DNA of 64,000 bases, taken from NCBI GenBank assembly GCA_965222535.1, contig OZ244957.1, forward strand, positions 2,108,001 to 2,172,000, read 5' to 3'. Below, piece after piece: positions 61,637 through 64,000 of this stretch. This DNA is from G965222535 sp965222535. Its GTDB lineage: Bacteria; Pseudomonadota; Gammaproteobacteria; HK1. Position 1 is the first letter of the stretch. Every line of letters starts with the position of its first letter. Below the pieces are notes generated by a model. The model made no database searches, was not told the DNA's origin, and saw nothing but the letters and a program-made list of their open reading frames with translations. A program made the position numbers and the translations under genes.

Positions 61637-62320
61637 TCAGGTCAGGCCGGCAGTTACGTTCGTGCACGGAATAAGGCCCAACAATCCCGAGCGCGACATG
61701 CGCGGTTGCATTGCGCAACTGTCCAGCAGTTGGATCGGTAAATCAGGATCATTGAACGCAGCGAACAACGGACGTTGATCTTCCAGCGGCCAGGTTGTAT
61801 AGCCGCCGTCGCCGAGTGGGTAGCTGTAGCCCGGCCCCATGCGGCGCGATAAGCGCAAGCCATCAGCGGTAACGCGCGCGCGCAACTGGATCACCATTTG
61901 CTTGGTAATCGCCTCTACGATCATCCAGCCGGCAGTATCGAGAAATAACTGCCGCAACAGATCGCCGGCAGCGTTCAGGCGCTGGAGTTCGTCATCAATC
62001 GCGGGCCCTGCGGTCAGCACAAACAACACCACGCCGCTGGCGTGTGCCAAAAATCGATCAAACGCCGGCGATGCTAACTCGATGCCATTGCTGAGCCTCA
62101 ATTGACCGGCGTCCAACTGCGCAATGTCGAAGCGGTTACTGTGCACCGCCGGCTGAATTAAGGACTTGGCCAGCGCCGTCATTTCCGTTACCGCCTGCAC
62201 AATCGGACGGCGTGCGCGCGGTCGGATGCGGGACACATCGGCGTAGCCATGTACGCGCAATATGCGATCAGCGCCTAAATCAATAGGCGCAAGCGTTATC
62301 GGGATGCGATCGCCGGTCAT
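61637..62320 (-). CDS. Vitamin B12-dependent methionine synthase activation-domain-like protein
   Basis: A 227-residue protein resembling the activation domain of MetH (SAM-binding reactivation region), here as a free protein. GPGYSYPLGDGGYTTWPLEDQ and SCAMQPRMSRSGLLGLIP correspond to the RxSPGYG, W-x-x-x-D-Q and M-x-P-x-K-S-x-S-G blocks of that family. Such stand-alone proteins occur in corrinoid methyltransferase systems. The start ATG 62320 lies in ATGA with the upstream small ORF. It is 12 bases from the convergent pilin-like gene. Confidence 0.72.
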   Translation of the reverse strand: MTGDRIPITLAPIDLGADRILRVHGYADVSRIRPRARRPIVQAVTEMTALAKSLIQPAVHSNRFDIAQLDAGQLRLSNGIELASPAFDRFLAHASGVVLFVLTAGPAIDDELQRLNAAGDLLRQLFLDTAGWMIVEAITKQMVIQLRARVTADGLRLSRRMGPGYSYPLGDGGYTTWPLEDQRPLFAAFNDPDLPIQLLDSCAMQPRMSRSGLLGLIPCTNVTAGLT

Positions 62321-62430
62321 AGCGGGTAGGGCACGCCAATGCGCATTACTTCAGTATCCACGGCGCGGACAGGGTGGACGCGCATCACCCCACTGGCATC
62401 AATGTTCTGTGGTGCGTTGGTGATCGCCAC
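62317..62430 (-). CDS. Small ORF (37 residues) coupled to the B12-activation gene
   Basis: GTG 62430 with GGAG seven bases upstream opens a 37-codon frame, MAITNAPQNIDASGVM through MRIGVPYPL, whose TGA overlaps the next start in ATGA. Ribosome site, tight coupling and lack of frameshifts suggest a real translated peptide, but I recognise no family. It could also be the remaining end of a longer gene cut by the family A end at 62446-62460, since the frame is closed just upstream by TGA. Confidence 0.5.
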   Translation of the reverse strand: MAITNAPQNIDASGVMRVHPVRAVDTEVMRIGVPYPL

Positions 62431-62835
62431 CGTTATTCTCCATCAGGAACCTCGAAAAACCTCAACGGGATGGGGGTTTGGAGATATGTCATGAGCCAGT
62501 GTACACCCCTTTGTTGGGCAAGCAAGCGCGTTACCTCCTCAACTGCCAGCACCACCATCAGTGCGCGGCTTTTTCTTGGCGCGTACCCTATCAGAAATTC
62601 CCCCAAGCCCCTAACCCCAGGATCTCCTGCGCCTGCGCCTTCGCCTCGACGCCGTGCAGGGCCGAGGAAGGGTGAAGGCTCTGGCAAGGCTCTGGAATGG
62701 TTGTGCTCACAACTTGGGAACCGGAGCATAATAAGAGTAGCCCTTTCCAGCATCTTCAAGTAGCATGAGGTTCCCATAAAACAATCCCTTCTTCCAAACC
62801 CACGTTTTTCGAGGTTCCCCCAAACGGGCCTATCG
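62431..62835. other. Composite repeat between 15-bp inverted ends
   Basis: About 405 bases without a gene. GGAACCTCGAAAAAC (62446-62460) and its exact complement GTTTTTCGAGGTTCC (62804-62818) bound a segment. Inside lie two family A right-hand parts facing each other and, between them, a family B piece (CCCCCAAGCCCCTAACCCCA at 62602, CGACGCCGTGCAGGGCCGAGG to 62668). It resembles an element into which another repeat was inserted. Confidence 0.75.
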
Positions 62836-64000
62836 ATGACTATTACAGCAAACGCGCCACCGGGGCCACTGACTGCGCAACTGATGGATGTCGGGGAAGG
62901 TTGCATGGTACCTAATTATGCCCCGGCCCCGATGGTGCTGAGCCATGGTGCGGGTAGCCGAGTGTGGGATAGCGATGGCAACGAGTACATTGATTTTGGT
63001 GCCGGGATCAGCGTTAACTCGCTGGGTCACCGGCATCCCGATCTGCTTGCGGCGATCCATGAGCAAGTGGATAAGCTGTGTCATGCCAGTAACCTTTTCT
63101 ATACTCAGCCGGCGCTGCGGTTGGCTGAAGCCTTGATCGCGGCGACATTTGCCGATCGCGTGTTTTTCTGCAACTCTGGCGCTGAAGCCAACGAAGCGGC
63201 GATCAAGTTTGCGCGCAAATACGCCAGCCTTTATTTGCCTCCTGAGCAACGCGACATCATCACCTTTGAAGGCGGTTTTCACGGACGTACTCTGGCGACT
63301 GTCGCAGCCACTGCGCAGCCGAAGTACCATGAGGGGTTTGAGCCGCTGCCAACCGGGTTTCGTTATTGCCGCTACAACGACGTGAAAGCTGCGGCGGCGA
63401 TGATCGACGCGCGCGTCTGTGCAGTATTGGTTGAACCGATACAAGGCGAGGGCGGGGTGTTGCCGGCGGATGATGGCTATCTGACGCTGCTGCGGCGCTT
63501 ATGCGATGCCTGCGGTGCATTGCTGATCGTCGACGAAGTGCAGAGCGGGATCGGTCGTACCGGAAAACTGTTCGCATATATGTGGGAGCCGGAATGCCGT
63601 CCAGATATCCTGACCAGCGCCAAAGCTCTAGGCGGGGGATTGCCGATCGGAGCGGTGCTGATGAGCGAAAAGACGGCCTCCGTATTGCAGCCGGGAAGCC
63701 ACGGCTCAACGTTCGGCGGTAACCCGGTGGTGGCGGCGGCGGCGCGTAAGGTATTGCAACTTGTCGCCGCTGATGAATTGCTGACCAACGTACAAAGGCA
63801 GGGCGCAGCGCTGCAAGATCATCTCAATAAGCTGCATAACGAGCTCGCGCTATTCAGCGAGGTGCGTGGCAGGGGGCTGATGGTAGGTGCCGTATTAACT
63901 GACAAATGGCGCGGTCAAGCAATGGCACTGGTGGAGCGCTGCCGTCAGCACGGCGTATTGGTGCTGAGCGCCTCCCCGCATGTATTGCGCTTTCTGCCGC
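62836..64000 (+). CDS. argD: Class III PLP aminotransferase (ArgD/AstC-like), 3' end beyond window
   Basis: The first 388 residues of a class III aminotransferase of the acetylornithine/succinyldiaminopimelate type: GAGISVNSLGHRHPDLLAAI, CNSGAEANEAAIKFARK, FEGGFHGRTLATV, EPIQGEGGVLPAD, LIVDEVQSGIGRTGKLFAY and the PLP lysine in SAKALGGGLPIGAV (position about 255). The frame remains open at the right edge. An arginine-synthesis role would fit argH elsewhere in the window, but AstC and GabT-like enzymes share these motifs, so the exact substrate is uncertain. Confidence 0.85.
   Translation, partial: MTITANAPPGPLTAQLMDVGEGCMVPNYAPAPMVLSHGAGSRVWDSDGNEYIDFGAGISVNSLGHRHPDLLAAIHEQVDKLCHASNLFYTQPALRLAEALIAATFADRVFFCNSGAEANEAAIKFARKYASLYLPPEQRDIITFEGGFHGRTLATVAATAQPKYHEGFEPLPTGFRYCRYNDVKAAAAMIDARVCAVLVEPIQGEGGVLPADDGYLTLLRRLCDACGALLIVDEVQSGIGRTGKLFAYMWEPECRPDILTSAKALGGGLPIGAVLMSEKTASVLQPGSHGSTFGGNPVVAAAARKVLQLVAADELLTNVQRQGAALQDHLNKLHNELALFSEVRGRGLMVGAVLTDKWRGQAMALVERCRQHGVLVLSASPHVLRFLP

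Overview
The window comes from a gammaproteobacterium of moderately high GC. Diagnostic pairings are nadK-recN, hflK-hflC-DUF2065-hisZ-purA, spoT-ridA, yhdP, a RelA/SpoT pair, soluble transhydrogenase sthA and lipid-A synthase lpxB. Genes sit on both strands in short operons. They are separated by many repetitive intergenic sequences, IS remnants and a few broken genes. No rRNA or tRNA gene was recognised. A finer taxonomic placement is not justified from the sequence alone.

Layout. 1-6.1 kb is housekeeping (nadK end, recN, a BioC-like methyltransferase, msrB, a macrodomain protein, argH). 6.1-16 kb is the defence region: a lone cas3, an IS256-family transposase remnant, a CRISPR array, then cas2, cas1 and cas9 on the minus strand (type II-C), and a divergent tracrRNA with a clear promoter and terminator hairpin. 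16.3-25.7 kb is a minus-strand metabolic block: a frameshifted Rieske ferredoxin, a desaturase/hydroxylase, two aminotransferases, an SDR, UDP-glucose dehydrogenase, sthA, glutamine cyclotransferase and a 2Fe-2S ferredoxin. 25.7-27.5 kb is non-coding: an IS481-like fragment and a block of hairpin-rich repeats. 27.7-34.3 kb holds a DUF1223 protein, a HAD phosphatase and the hflK-hflC-DUF2065-hisZ/purA operon, with hisZ and purA in one open reading frame. 34.8-42.4 kb holds two SDRs flanking an HD-domain protein, lpxB, and an ialB-lutABC operon. 42.9-58.6 kb holds a coiled-coil lipoprotein with a FGE-like domain, metF, metK, ridA, spoT, mnmA, yhdP and relA. 58.7-64 kb holds part of an Mrp antiporter operon, a pilin-like gene, a B12/methionine-synthase activation-like gene and a class III aminotransferase that runs off the window.

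Working together. The CRISPR locus carries every part a II-C system needs: adaptation genes, effector, tracrRNA, and an array whose repeats each end in a TATAAT box. The neighbouring Cas3 has no Cascade partner and is the most unusual association here. (p)ppGpp metabolism appears to be split: the SpoT synthetase site has lost both key acidic residues, and the RelA hydrolase site is degenerate. At least two families of intergenic repeats (A: MITE-like with GGAACCTCGAAAAAC-type ends; B: strings of perfect hairpins) recur through the window and in one case supply the 3' end of a gene (mnmA).
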